Shown here in pieces: positions 18,835 to 28,090 of a stretch of DNA of 64,000 nucleotides (positions within the stretch are counted from its first letter, which is position 1; the number at the start of each line of letters is the position of its first letter). The notes below the pieces were generated by a model. That model had not been told where the DNA came from and ran no database searches. It saw only the letters and a program-made list of their open reading frames with translations. A program made the translations under genes and the position numbers. Source of the DNA: Lentzea jiangxiensis (lineage in GTDB: Bacteria; Actinomycetota; Actinomycetes; Mycobacteriales; Pseudonocardiaceae); assembly GCF_900104175.1 (NCBI RefSeq), contig NZ_FNIX01000015.1:62001-126000 (forward strand), read 5' to 3'.

Positions 18835-20149
18835 GTCTCGCAGCCGGGACGAGGAAGCGCGCGACGCTGTCCAGCTTCTCGCAGGTCTCCTCGAACTCGC
18901 GGTCCGGTGTGGACTGCGCGACGATGCCCGCACCGGCGCGCAACCAGGTGCGGCCCCGCTCGCGGTACACCGACCTGAGCACCAGGGCGGCGTCGAGAGC
19001 ACCGGATTGGTCCACGGTCATCACCGCGCCCCCGTAGAGGCCTCGAACTTCGGATTCGTGGCGCCGGATCGCGCCGTAGGCGGCTTCTTTCGGGACACCT
19101 GATGCCGTGACGGCGGGGAAGATCGCCCCGAGGGCGTCCCAGGCGTCGCGGCCGTCGGCGAGCCGCCCGACGACTTTCGAGGCGAGGTGTTGCACGGTGC
19201 CGCGTCGCTTCACCGACATCAGCTCCCGCACGTGCACGGAGCCGGGTTTGCAGAAGGACAGGAACTCGTCGTTGCCGACCTTCACCGAAATCGCGTGCTC
19301 GTAGATCTCCTTGGGATCGGTGAGCAGATCCCTGCGGTAACACTCGTTCAGCACTTCGTCATCGGAGAGCGCACGGGTGCCGGCCAGCGGCTGGCTCACC
19401 ACCTCGCCGTCGGCGCTCACGGACGCGACGACCTCCGGGCTGAAGCCGGCCACCTCGACGCCGTCCAAGCGCACCAGGAAAGACCTCGCGGGCATGTTCG
19501 CCCGGCGCCCCAGCGCGTAGGTGGCGGTGAGGTCGATGTCGTCGGGCAGATCGACCACCCTGGAAAGGACGACCTTCTGCAACAGCCCCGCCTTGATCTC
19601 GTCGACGGCCCCCATGACGGCCGAGTGGTAGGCGTCAGCGTCCGTGTTGCGCACGTCCACGGGTTCGGGACGCGGCATGGCGTACGGCCTGGAATCGGTG
19701 AGCACATCGGTCAGGACGTCGGCTTCCGCCGGGTCGACCGTTCTGATCCGCGCCCACCCGTCGGTGACGCGGACCTCGCAGCGCGGCACCACCAGATGGA
19801 CCAGACGCTGACCACCGAGCAGGTCCTGTTCGCCGTTCTTGACATAGGACAGTTCGAAGGCCGCCCACCCGTAGGCCCGCCAGCCGTCCACCCGCAGGTC
19901 CGAGAGCAAGGACCTGACGATGCTCAGCGGCCTGTCGTTCCAGGCGAGTGCCGTGTCGACGGTCCTGCCTCCGTTCCGGTCCAGGACCACCTGGGCGAGC
20001 ACCCCGCCGGCGTAGGAGAACTCACGGTCCTTCTCGTAGATGACGTACTCGTCATGAAGCCCCGCTTCGGCCAAGCGCACCACCACGTCGAGCGGATCCC
20101 CGGTGACTGCGACCTTCGTCTCGGAGTAGTGCCGGGCTGCGGTGATCAT
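18827..20149 (-). CDS. Salicylate synthase (MbtI/Irp9 family)
   Basis: This 440-residue chorismate-utilising enzyme converts chorismate through isochorismate to salicylate, the aryl starter of the siderophore. Its C-terminal domain has family signatures: VSQPLAGTRAL, DPKEIYEHAISVKVGNDEF, VQHLASKVVGRL and ASGVPKEAAY. RAGAGIVAQSTPDREFEET is the typical end of the fold. Length matches MbtI and Irp9 (about 430-450). It faces the NRPS operon and probably shares a transcript with the methyltransferase gene upstream on its strand (54-nt gap). That it is a salicylate rather than isochorismate synthase is inferred from overall similarity and the Cys-type salicyl ligase next door. Confidence 0.93.
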   Translation of the reverse strand: MITAARHYSETKVAVTGDPLDVVVRLAEAGLHDEYVIYEKDREFSYAGGVLAQVVLDRNGGRTVDTALAWNDRPLSIVRSLLSDLRVDGWRAYGWAAFELSYVKNGEQDLLGGQRLVHLVVPRCEVRVTDGWARIRTVDPAEADVLTDVLTDSRPYAMPRPEPVDVRNTDADAYHSAVMGAVDEIKAGLLQKVVLSRVVDLPDDIDLTATYALGRRANMPARSFLVRLDGVEVAGFSPEVVASVSADGEVVSQPLAGTRALSDDEVLNECYRRDLLTDPKEIYEHAISVKVGNDEFLSFCKPGSVHVRELMSVKRRGTVQHLASKVVGRLADGRDAWDALGAIFPAVTASGVPKEAAYGAIRRHESEVRGLYGGAVMTVDQSGALDAALVLRSVYRERGRTWLRAGAGIVAQSTPDREFEETCEKLDSVARFLVPAARRG

Positions 20150-20203
20150 GGTGATCTTCCTCGTTCGCGTGGACGGGGGAATGACCGGAGGCCCCGGTTC
20201 GCC

Positions 20204-20995
20204 TCATCGGCGGACGAGGACCCATGTCTCGTACAGCGTGTCGTTCGAAGCGGGTCGCGTCGTGTAGTTGTCGTAGACGGCCGCTTCGCGGAACCCCGCG
20301 GCCGCGGCCATGCGGCGGATCGCCTCGCGCTTGAACGCGTGGAGGTGGTAGACCTCCCGTTCCGCCCGGTACAGCCCAGGGGAGTCCGTCTCGATGAACT
20401 GGGTGGAGTGGTATTCGCAGTAGTCGGTGTCGGGATCGCTGTCGAACCGCCAGATCGCGGCCAGGTCGCCCAGGTCGACCGCGAGGTCTTGGTCGCGGAA
20501 GGCTTCTTTGAGCATGTGCCACGACATGAGGTCGAACATGAACGTGCGACCGCTCGGCAGGACGCGGGCCACTTCGGCGAACGTCCGGCCGAGCTGGCTC
20601 TCGCCGGCCATGTGGTTGAAGGCGGTGCCGGGGCACACGACTGCGTCGACCTGACGTCGAACGGGCAGGTCCGGCAGGTCGGCACGGATGAGCTCCACCT
20701 CGTCACCCAGCTCTTTCCGGGCCTGCGCGAGCATCGAGGGCGACCTGTCGACACCGGTGACGGAGAAACCCCGCTCGATCAGCACGCGCAAATTGCGGCC
20801 GAAGCCGCAGCAGAGTTCCAGCACGTCCCGTACCGGAGCCGCGTGGTTCGTCCAGATCCTCTCGAAGAAGTCGGCCATGGCGACCGGTGTGCGCTCGCCG
20901 GTCTTGTCGATGGCCCAATCAGCCAACCGCAGATGGATGTCGTCATAACCGGCATAAGGGTCGACGTAGTCCGCCGGAGGCGGTTGTGTCTGCAT
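20204..20995 (-). CDS. Class I SAM-dependent methyltransferase
   Basis: This 263-residue soluble methyltransferase has motif I as VLELCCGFGRNLRVL (near residue 58) and the acidic loop TGVDRSPSMLAQAR. FNHMAGESQLGRTFAEVARVL is the usual post-motif region of the Methyltransf_11/25 group. It lies upstream of the salicylate synthase on the same strand, with its 5' end facing the halogenase remnant. It may add a second methyl group to the metallophore or its salicylate, alongside the domain embedded in NRPS 2. The substrate is not visible. Confidence 0.82.
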   Translation of the reverse strand: MQTQPPPADYVDPYAGYDDIHLRLADWAIDKTGERTPVAMADFFERIWTNHAAPVRDVLELCCGFGRNLRVLIERGFSVTGVDRSPSMLAQARKELGDEVELIRADLPDLPVRRQVDAVVCPGTAFNHMAGESQLGRTFAEVARVLPSGRTFMFDLMSWHMLKEAFRDQDLAVDLGDLAAIWRFDSDPDTDYCEYHSTQFIETDSPGLYRAEREVYHLHAFKREAIRRMAAAAGFREAAVYDNYTTRPASNDTLYETWVLVRR

Positions 20996-21486
20996 CGTGA
21001 CTGCACTCTCCCGGGATGTGTTGCGCGCTGGGATCGGGACATGGCCGACACCGCCCAGAACGTTCGCCGGGGTGATTCACGTCCAGCAGGGCACCACGAT
21101 GCACTCGTCCCACCGCGAATTCGCCCGGCGATGTCCTGGACCACGTCACCAGTGGATCACGGAGCGACCTCCGAGGCTGAGTCGAGGTGGAATCTTCACC
21201 TGATCGGTAACAATTCTTCGCGGATCGGTCGCGAGTGGTCACCGGTGACGGGATCGATGTCCTGGTGGTCTTCACCTTGCTGGTGCCCGGTTTTCCACGA
21301 TCAGGGGTACAGCATTGTTAGCCCTGGAGGACGGGGCTGTACCTGATGACGGAGTCACACCAGAACGATGGGCTCGAATGGAATGCCTCGGACGGGCATC
21401 GCGTTGACGAACCAATCGCCGTCGCGCGGCGGGTCGCCGCTGCCCCGAGTGCGCCCTTGACCGACTACCCACCAGGGGTGAACCGA
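20996..21486. promoter_or_regulatory. Upstream region of the methyltransferase-salicylate synthase pair
   Basis: This stretch of about 490 bp contains no convincing gene. It must hold the minus-strand promoter for the methyltransferase and salicylate synthase. I looked for an IdeR/DmdR iron box (TTAGGTTAGG-type) and a Zur box (TGAAAATNATTTTCA-type) and saw no good match. AT content rises around 21190-21220. The promoter of the six-gene NRPS operon lies left of the window. Confidence 0.35.
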
Positions 21487-21892
21487 ATGACCATGTCCGG
21501 TGCAGTACGCGTTCTGGTGATCGGCGGCGGCCCACCGCCGCCACTCTGCTGGCCCGCGAAGGGCTCGATGTGACCCTCGTGGAGAAGGCGGTCTTCCCGC
21601 ACTACCACATCGGCGAATCACTCCTCCCGCCCTGCTGCCCGTCCTCGACCTGCTCGGTGCGCGGGAGAAGATCGACGCGTTCGGCTTCCAGTTCAAGGGG
21701 GTGGAGGTCAAGCGGCTGAGTTTCGATGGCGACCGGCCGCGGTCAGCCGTGTGGGCCTCGACCGACGGGGCGGTGCTCAGCATGATGTGCCGGCAACCGC
21801 CGGATCGGGCCTTCCTGGCGTGGCATCTCTGGCGACGTCGGATATCGCAACTGTTCGAGTACCTTTCCTCGGGTGACTGGACCGGGCGCTGA
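21487..21892 (+). pseudogene. Decayed flavin-dependent halogenase/oxidoreductase
   Basis: Reading across frames recovers a flavin-halogenase N terminus. VLVIGGG is in frame from the ATG at 21487. AATLLAREGLDVTLVEKAVF and PHYHIGESLLP follow only after a frameshift in the run CCCACCGCCGCC. LLPVLDLLGAREKIDAFGFQ follows only after a second shift near 21628. The end (LWRRRISQLFEYLSSGDW) resembles a later part of the family, so the middle of the protein is missing. FAD-binding GGGPAG is damaged. The gene is clearly broken, and a chlorination step may once have belonged to a pathway here. Confidence 0.8.
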
Positions 21893-22389
21893 CGTCGGCG
21901 GCGCGGTCACACCGCTCGCACGCTGCGACGCTGATGTGGATGCCGAGCATTTCGGTCAGAACCGCAGTGGGCCGGTCTGTGGCGAGTTTGCACAAGGCGG
22001 TGGATTGCGCTTGTCGCGGCCGCAGTCCGGCTGGTGAGTCGTTGGCTCAGATGGTGCGAGCTGATTAGTCGATCTTGCGCCTATCGAAATCCTGTAGCGA
22101 CGCCGGTCCGGAGAGCGTCCGCAATTTCCGGCAGAGCTCATCATGTGGACGCTCATGTTGGCGGTTTGGCCGGACTGGCATTGATGACGCCTTCGTGCGT
22201 GAATCAACGCGTCCAGGGCGTTCGATTCAGGTGCGCCGCGTCTTTGTGTCACGTACGGTGACTGTTGCTTTCCCGTATGACAGTCCGAGCCGGATTGTTC
22301 CCACCCGCCGCAGCGTCGAGTTCGTGACGGATGCACTGCGGCGGCACCTGCGCGCGCCCATGACTCCCACTTTGCGAAGGAATGAACAC
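21893..22389. other. Intergenic stretch without a recognisable gene
   Basis: About 500 bp follow the halogenase remnant. Several short ORFs occur on both strands, but none has convincing codon use, a ribosome site or a recognisable motif. It may be further debris of the lost gene. Confidence 0.4.
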
Positions 22390-22554
22390 ATGTCCGTTGT
22401 CGTGCTGGTGTTGCTTCTCGCCGTCGTCATGACCGCCCTCGGTGTGATGGCGGCGATGGTCGTTGCGCAAGAACCGTTCTACGGCGTGGTTGGCCTCTTC
22501 ATCATCTGCGGCCCAAGCTCACTGCTGGCGGTCCTGCACCTGGCAGTGGCCTGA
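22390..22554 (+). CDS. Small hypothetical membrane protein (54 aa)
   Basis: The start ATG lies 9 nt after AAGGAA. The product has two hydrophobic stretches, VVVLVLLLAVVMTALGVMAA (residues 3-22) and about 31-54, joined by the short polar link QEPFYG, so it is probably a two-helix inner-membrane peptide. No family is recognised. It stands alone between the halogenase remnant and the secreted-protein genes. Confidence 0.5.
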   Translation: MSVVVLVLLLAVVMTALGVMAAMVVAQEPFYGVVGLFIICGPSSLLAVLHLAVA

Positions 22555-22800
22555 GTCCGGCCGCCGGACCGTCGCGGTGAACTTCGCAGTGGCTTCGTGC
22601 CGGGCAGACCAGCCGCCGTGCACGCGTCACCAACGGTTACGAGCCAGAGCCGCTCATTTTGACGGACCGCAGCTCACCGGCCGCGTTCTGAACGAATCCT
22701 CGGTGGGCAGTTCGGCAGGTCTGAACCTGGAGCAGACGGCCTTCACCCGGTGATGTTCTGCGCACCGCCGGATCGATTCCTCACCCCATCGTCTGGCGGT

Positions 22801-23325
22801 TCACAGGACGGCGGTGAAGGTGACGGTTCCGCTGACGCTGGTCAAGCCCTGAGGGGTGAGGCAGGCGGTGAGGTCGGTGGCGGGCAGAACTTTGGTCTGG
22901 ACAACGGTTGCGCCTTGGAACAGCCCGTCGACCACGGTGCCGGTCAGGACGAGCACCGTGGTGCCGCCGGGCTTGAGGTTGACCTCGAAGCCACCTCGGA
23001 CGGTGCTGCTCTGCCCGGTGTTCCAGTGGTAGGTCGAGGTGTTGGTGGTGGAGCCGGCCAGGCAGCTGAACGTGCCGCTGACCAGCGAGGTGAAGGTCGC
23101 ACCGGTGATCTCGGGATGGCTGGGGGACACGCAGCCGCCCAGCGTGCCGGTGGCGTGGAAGTCGATGTGTCTGGGCAGCAACGTCATGCCGGGGGAGTAG
23201 GTGCCGACCTGGGTGCCCAGGGCGCAGTTGACGTCCACCGCAGAGGCCGAAGCGGGCACGTGGAACAGCCCTGCGACGCCGAGCAGCGCGCCGACCACGG
23301 CGACGATCAATGAACGCAGACGCAT
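22801..23325 (-). CDS. Secreted hypothetical protein, tandem paralogue A
   Basis: This 174-residue protein begins MRLRSLIVAVVGALLGVAGL and has a likely signal peptide cleaved after PASASA. The ATG at 23325 was chosen over an upstream in-frame start because AGGA lies 8 nt before it. The mature part is rich in Ser, Thr, Gly and Val. It keeps Cys residues in the same positions as its neighbour at 23607-24170, along with shared segments such as YSPGMT/YNPGVT, GGCVSPSHPEITG/DSCVSTGSPAITS, WNTGQSST/WNTGETTT and a Cys-(L/F)-TP-(Q/E)-G end. The likely fold is an extracellular beta-sandwich with two disulfides. No function is recognised. Confidence 0.75.
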   Translation of the reverse strand: MRLRSLIVAVVGALLGVAGLFHVPASASAVDVNCALGTQVGTYSPGMTLLPRHIDFHATGTLGGCVSPSHPEITGATFTSLVSGTFSCLAGSTTNTSTYHWNTGQSSTVRGGFEVNLKPGGTTVLVLTGTVVDGLFQGATVVQTKVLPATDLTACLTPQGLTSVSGTVTFTAVL

Positions 23326-23606
23326 GAGGATTCCTGTTCTCCGGAAAGGTGATGAGCGAATCCAGTTTTGCGATCTGTTCATCCGCTCTCAATCGGCTGA
23401 ACGGCTTGTGGTGGAACACTCTCCGTAGGTGTGCGCAAGGCGTCGCTGCTGGAGGAATTATTCCTTGTGGAGTGACATGGGCTTGGTGGAGAAGGATTGG
23501 CCGTTGACGTTGGCGAGGACTCCGGCACTTGATTGCGTCATCAGGACGACTTTGAGCTGTCGGAGTCCCGGCAGTCCGAGCGTCGGTCGATCCGCGAGGC
23601 GGCGGG

Positions 23607-24170
23607 TCAGGCGAGTTGGGTGATGGTGATGTTGGCGGGGCCGCTGGTGCCGGTGACGCCTTCGGGGGTGAAGCACTGAGCCGGAGTGGTGTTGAGCAGC
23701 GCCGCGGTCATCACGACGGTGGCTCCGGTGAACCTGCCCGCGGTCACCGTGCCCTGGTAGATCACGACGACCTCGTTCGCGGGACGCAGCACCACGAGCC
23801 CGACTGCGGCCACGGTGGTGGTTTCGCCGGTGTTCCAGGTGATGGTCACGGTGATGGAGACGCCGCCGCCGAGGCAGGACACCAGGCCGTTGGCCACGAT
23901 CGCGAACCCGCCGGAGGTGATGGCGGGGGATCCGGTGGAGACGCAGGAGTCGTAGTCGGCGCTGGAAGTGATGGAGACGACCTTGGGCTGCGCGGTCACC
24001 CCTGGGTTGTACGTGTTGGCGCCGCTGCCCACGCAGGACAGCAGTTCGGTCGCCGCCTGGGCCGTGGGCGCGGTGACCACGACTCCGGCCGCCACCGTCA
24101 ACGCGACCACGGCGCCCGTCAAGAACCGCCGCGCCATTGACAACAGCCCCACTGCTCTCGTGGCTCTCAT
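23607..24170 (-). CDS. Secreted hypothetical protein, tandem paralogue B
   Basis: This 187-residue secreted protein is related to the one at 22801-23325 by tandem duplication; both run on the minus strand with a 281-bp gap. The start at 24170 is preceded by GAGGAG at 7 nt. A Tat/Sec-like signal (ARRFLTGAVVALTVAAGVVV) ends at TAQAA. Cys residues near CVGSG, DSCVS, SCLGGG and QCFTPEG match those of the paralogue. The gene is divergent from the VWA/sortase pair, so the set may form a cell-surface locus. No known domain was recognised. Confidence 0.75.
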   Translation of the reverse strand: MRATRAVGLLSMARRFLTGAVVALTVAAGVVVTAPTAQAATELLSCVGSGANTYNPGVTAQPKVVSITSSADYDSCVSTGSPAITSGGFAIVANGLVSCLGGGVSITVTITWNTGETTTVAAVGLVVLRPANEVVVIYQGTVTAGRFTGATVVMTAALLNTTPAQCFTPEGVTGTSGPANITITQLA

Positions 24171-24432
24171 CAAAACACTCCTCACATCGGGGACTTGGCC
24201 GGATCACACTGTAATCCCGCGATGGCGCGCCAAATGGGGGAAGAGGAAGACACTTTCCGTATGTGTTGGCCCAGGGAATCCGCGTTGCCCGTCACTGCTG
24301 GCCTGTCTTTCGGCAAGTCTGAGCGACAGCGACCTTTCGCGTGTTGCTGGGGATTCACCTGTTTGGCTGATATCCACGGGCGCCACAGGCTCGTTGAAGG
24401 AGGGCAAATCCCGCGACGTGAGGACATGGCGG

Positions 24433-25548
24433 ATGAGAAGGCTCGGAGCCGGGCTGGTCGCCGCTGTGTTGATGGTGGCTGGCGGTGTGCCGGCGGGCGC
24501 GGTGGACGGCACGCTGCCCGGTGGCATCGGGATCGCGGTGGACATCGAGACGCCGCTGCCCGACACGGTGATCCCCAAGGGCACCACCACGGTGGTCGGC
24601 ACAGCGTCGATCGGCACCAAGGCGGCGACGCCGAGAACGTCACTGGTCTACGTGCTGGACAGCTCCGGCAGCCTCGGTCAAGCCGGGTGGGACGCGGAGA
24701 AGCAGGCTGTCGCGGAGTTCCACCGGAAGGTGGCGCAGCAGCCGTACCTGGGCGTCGGCAGCGTCGGCTTGGCCGCGTTCTCCACCAGCGGCCGGGTCTT
24801 CTGGACCGGCCCGGCCGCCGGTCCGCAGTTCCACAACGCGCTGGCGGCCCTGCAGTGGCAGGACGGCAGCACCAACTTCACCGCCGGCCTGAGGGCGGGC
24901 ACCGAGGCCGCGAACGCGACGACCGAACCCCGGTCGATCATGATCTTCCTGTCCGACGGCCGCGACAACCACGCCCTGGAGAACTTCGAGGGCGCGCTGT
25001 CCCAGGTGCCGGAGCGGGTGGACATCCACACCGTGGCGTTCGGTCCTGACGCCGGGTGCGGCAACGGCTCGCGCAGCCTCGAGCGGATGGCGGAGGTCAC
25101 CGGCGGCACGTGCGTCGAGGCTTCCGAGGTGAGGGACCTGCCAGCCGCGCTGGGGAAGTTGTTCCCGTCCGAGTTGCAGCGCCTGACGCTGACCGTGGAC
25201 GGCGGCCCGGAGTTGCCGATCACCGACATCGCCCCGGCTCTGCCTCAACCCGGCCCGCGCCAGGTCCGCTACACCGTCAAGACCCCGCCGCTGGACGTGG
25301 GCAACCATCCGTTGTGCGTCACCGCCTATGGCACCGACTACGCCGGGCCGGGGAAGGTCACCGACTGCACCAACGTGATCATCCGTGAACCCTCGCCCAG
25401 CACCACCCCGACCACCACGGCGGTCCCGACCGCGAGCACCACCCCGACCAGTCCCGGCGGCCCGCCACCGGCGGCGGCACTGCCCGGCAACCGCCAGGTC
25501 AGCGTCATCCCGCGCGGCGGCGTGGACACCGGCGGGACGGCACCGTGA
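24433..25548 (+). CDS. Secreted von Willebrand factor A domain protein
   Basis: This 371-residue protein begins with a signal peptide (RRLGAGLVAAVLMVAGGVPAGA). A VWA domain follows at about residues 70-235. LVYVLDSSGSLGQAGW supplies the DxSxS MIDAS motif, DGSTNFTAGL the MIDAS Thr, and MIFLSDGRDN the later Asp. A beta-rich segment follows, then a Pro/Thr/Ser linker (about 320-350). No LPxTG or hydrophobic C-terminal anchor is present, so it is probably released or wall-associated. It overlaps the sortase gene by 4 nt (GTGA), an operon that suggests linked roles at the envelope. Confidence 0.85.
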   Translation: MRRLGAGLVAAVLMVAGGVPAGAVDGTLPGGIGIAVDIETPLPDTVIPKGTTTVVGTASIGTKAATPRTSLVYVLDSSGSLGQAGWDAEKQAVAEFHRKVAQQPYLGVGSVGLAAFSTSGRVFWTGPAAGPQFHNALAALQWQDGSTNFTAGLRAGTEAANATTEPRSIMIFLSDGRDNHALENFEGALSQVPERVDIHTVAFGPDAGCGNGSRSLERMAEVTGGTCVEASEVRDLPAALGKLFPSELQRLTLTVDGGPELPITDIAPALPQPGPRQVRYTVKTPPLDVGNHPLCVTAYGTDYAGPGKVTDCTNVIIREPSPSTTPTTTAVPTASTTPTSPGGPPPAAALPGNRQVSVIPRGGVDTGGTAP

Positions 25549-26129
25549 CCGCCCGCAGGCACGCGGTCATCCCCGCGGCCGCACTCCTGATCGCCGGCCT
25601 GCTCGCCGCCGGGCTGCTCCTGCCCTCCGGTGACGACGGCCCGACCGGACAACCCGTCACGGCGCCACCACCGGCGATGTCGGCAACGGCACCGGCCGAG
25701 GTGCGCATCCCCGCCCTCGGCGCCCGCTCCACCCTGATCCCGCTGGGACTCAACCCGGACGGCACTGCCGAGGTCCCACCGCTGGACCAACCCCTCCAAG
25801 CCGGTTGGTACAAGCACGGTCCCGCACCCGGCGACACCGGTCCCGCCGTTCTGCTCGGCCACGTCGACGGCCACGGCCGCCCTGGCATCTTCCACGACCT
25901 CGCCAAGCTCAAGTCCGGTGATCGCGTCGAGGTCGCCCGTTACGACAACAGCACCGCAACCTTCACCATCAGTCGGGTCGACCGCGTCCCCAAGGACCGT
26001 TTCCCCACCGGCTCCGTCTACGGCGAGACCACCACCCCGCAACTGCGCCTGATCACCTGCGGCGGTGTTTTCGACCCCGCCACCGGCGACTACAGGGACA
26101 ACGTCATCGCCTACGCCGACCTCGTCTGA
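25545..26129 (+). CDS. Class F-like sortase
   Basis: This 194-residue transpeptidase has an N-terminal signal anchor (AVIPAAALLIAGLLAAGLLL), a short linker and a sortase barrel. VLLGHVDGHGRPGIF contains the catalytic His, LRLITCGGVFD contains the catalytic Cys, and the Arg would come from the following DYRDNVI region. LITCGG and GHVDG are typical of actinobacterial class E/F sortases. The GTG start overlaps the VWA gene. The partner VWA protein lacks a classical sorting signal, so the substrate is unclear. Confidence 0.88.
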   Translation: MTARRHAVIPAAALLIAGLLAAGLLLPSGDDGPTGQPVTAPPPAMSATAPAEVRIPALGARSTLIPLGLNPDGTAEVPPLDQPLQAGWYKHGPAPGDTGPAVLLGHVDGHGRPGIFHDLAKLKSGDRVEVARYDNSTATFTISRVDRVPKDRFPTGSVYGETTTPQLRLITCGGVFDPATGDYRDNVIAYADLV

Positions 26130-26385
26130 AGCAGGGTGAACGTGTCACGCGTCGGTCGACCTGGCCCGATTCCACGGGCCGACCCTCGCGCCGCGTGGCG
26201 TGGCGGGCAAGGATGTTGCGGAATCGAACGATGCCGATTCGGCCTGTGTCGATCAACTCGAACAACGCTGCGGACGTGGCTGACCAGAGCTCGCCTCGAC
26301 AACGCCTTCGCCGAGGTGGCTGGGAGGGGCGCCGATCTGCTCGGTGCCCCACCCAGGCCCTCCACAACGCCTGACAGATGCCGTG
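26130..26385. other. Convergent intergenic region
   Basis: These 256 bp lie between the sortase and the convergent amine oxidase. A short 6-bp hairpin, GGCCCG/CGGGCC (26163-26180), may help termination. No gene is supported. Confidence 0.35.
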
Positions 26386-27828
26386 CTAGTCCTTCCAGGG
26401 CATCTCGTCGCGCAAACCTTCGTTGATGGCGAAGGCGTTCTTCACCGCGGCCTTGAGCGCGCCCTCCACCCAGCGGCGATGGCGGCGGTCGCACGCGTCG
26501 TTGGCGAACCACACCCGGCCCACCGGCCGGATCACGTCCTCGTAGAATCCCTCGCTCATCTCGAACGCGCGGAACAGCGGGCCGATGCCGCACGCGTACC
26601 AGTCCAGCGCCCAGTCCTTGTAGACGCCGAACTCAAAGGTGTCCCGGGCCTCCGGGTGGATCTTGACCAGGTCTTCCAACGCCTGCTGCACGCACTCCTC
26701 GCCGGCCAGCGGCGTGTAGGGCATGCTGTCCTGCTCCCAGCAGTAGGACGCGATCATCACGCCCTTGCGGTAGCGGGTGTCCTGGCCGGCTGGCGGGTAG
26801 ACGATGTTGCGGATGGCCAGGTCGGTGACCGTGAGCCCGTGCGTGATGCCGTACGAGCTCTCCCACCACCGCTCGCTGAACTGCATGAACAGCTTGTGCG
26901 CGCGGCCGTAGTAGGTGTTGCGGATCGCGTACCACTTGTCCGGGTCGAGGCCCTGGATCTCCATGTGCCGCAGGGCCGCGAACGGCACGGTCACCACCAC
27001 CTCGTCCGCGGTGACGGTGTGCGTCCGACGGCCCGAGCGGTAGTGCACGCGCACACCGTTCTCGTCCTGGTCGATGCCGTGCACCTGCGCGCCGAGCCGG
27101 ACGTCGTCCATCAGGTACGGCTCGAACGCGCGCGGCAGCGAATCGGCTCCGTCCACTATGTAGACGAGGTCGCCGAAGACGTCCTCGTAGTAGTGGGAGA
27201 ACCACTCGACGAGCGAGAAGTGGTAGCGGCCCTCCAGGTTGAACAGCGGACCGAGCATGGACAGCGCGCCGTCACCGAGCCCGCGCTCCTTGAGGTAGCC
27301 CAGCAGCGTGTACTTGTCGTAGTCGACGAGGATCTTCTGCCAGGCCTTGTCCGGGCCCTCGCTCTCCATCAAGTCGATCAGAGGCTGCACGGTGTGCCGG
27401 AGCAGTTCGTGCGGCGTCTTGTCAGCCTCTGCCGTCGACAGGTCGAAGTTGAACGAGGTCGCGTCAAAGTCGCGCCGCCGCACGCCTTTGCCCTGCAGGT
27501 AGATGAACGTGTCCTCGTCGTACATCGGGAAGGGCTTGGTCGCGAGACCGAACTTGTCCTTGATGAGCCACTGCACCAGCGGGTGCTGCTCCGGGAAGCG
27601 CATCGCCCCGAACTCGCCGTACATGTCGCCCGCGAACCCGCGGTGGGTGAGGACGCGTCCACCCAACCGGTTCTGCCCCTCCAGGATGGTGACCTCGTGC
27701 CCGGCTTCCTTGAGCAACATGGCGGCCGTCAGGCCTGCCATTCCGGCACCGACCACCGCGATCCGGCGCTTCGGCGCCGCACTCTCCGGCAACCCGTCCT
27801 TCAACAGGTTGAGCACGTCCACAGCCAT
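26386..27828 (-). CDS. Flavin monoamine oxidase / L-amino-acid oxidase family protein
   Basis: This 480-residue FAD enzyme oxidises an amine or amino acid. RRIAVVGAGMAGLTAAMLLK is the Rossmann FAD motif, GHEVTILEGQNRLGGR continues the GG motif, and EFGAMRFPEQHP matches the substrate-side segment of L-amino-acid oxidases. YCWEQDSMPY and GRVWFANDACDRRHRRWVEGAL form the C-terminal FAD region. The ATG at 27828 was chosen because GAGGGG lies 7 nt upstream; an in-frame GTG at 27843 has no such site. No signal peptide is seen, so it is cytoplasmic. It stands alone, and the substrate is not evident. Confidence 0.87.
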   Translation of the reverse strand: MAVDVLNLLKDGLPESAAPKRRIAVVGAGMAGLTAAMLLKEAGHEVTILEGQNRLGGRVLTHRGFAGDMYGEFGAMRFPEQHPLVQWLIKDKFGLATKPFPMYDEDTFIYLQGKGVRRRDFDATSFNFDLSTAEADKTPHELLRHTVQPLIDLMESEGPDKAWQKILVDYDKYTLLGYLKERGLGDGALSMLGPLFNLEGRYHFSLVEWFSHYYEDVFGDLVYIVDGADSLPRAFEPYLMDDVRLGAQVHGIDQDENGVRVHYRSGRRTHTVTADEVVVTVPFAALRHMEIQGLDPDKWYAIRNTYYGRAHKLFMQFSERWWESSYGITHGLTVTDLAIRNIVYPPAGQDTRYRKGVMIASYCWEQDSMPYTPLAGEECVQQALEDLVKIHPEARDTFEFGVYKDWALDWYACGIGPLFRAFEMSEGFYEDVIRPVGRVWFANDACDRRHRRWVEGALKAAVKNAFAINEGLRDEMPWKD

Positions 27829-28090
27829 GACCGAACCCCTCACTCACCGTCGTCACCCTGAGCTGGTAGGAGAGGCGGCCGTCCTCGTTTCGACCGTACT
27901 GCCAGATCAAACATCGGACTACGACACGATGGAGTGGTTCGCGGTTCCCGATCAGCGACGCGGCGGGCCTGCTCGCCTCGGTGGTGACACTCCTGACGTC
28001 GGTGGGAAATACGAAGCACGACGTTCCGGCCTCAGGCGACCTCGCGCCCCTCGCCGGCTGATCAAAGCCGCTCGCCGCCGCGGATCACCC

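Noticed and set aside
19187..21346. Plus-strand 719-codon ORF over the salicylate synthase and methyltransferase
   Set aside because: The minus strand encodes two recognisable enzymes here; the plus-strand frame has no motif.
20996..21486. Iron (IdeR/DmdR) or zinc (Zur) box near the salicylate synthase promoter
   Set aside because: No sequence close to either consensus was found by eye. A motif scan with matrices could overturn this.
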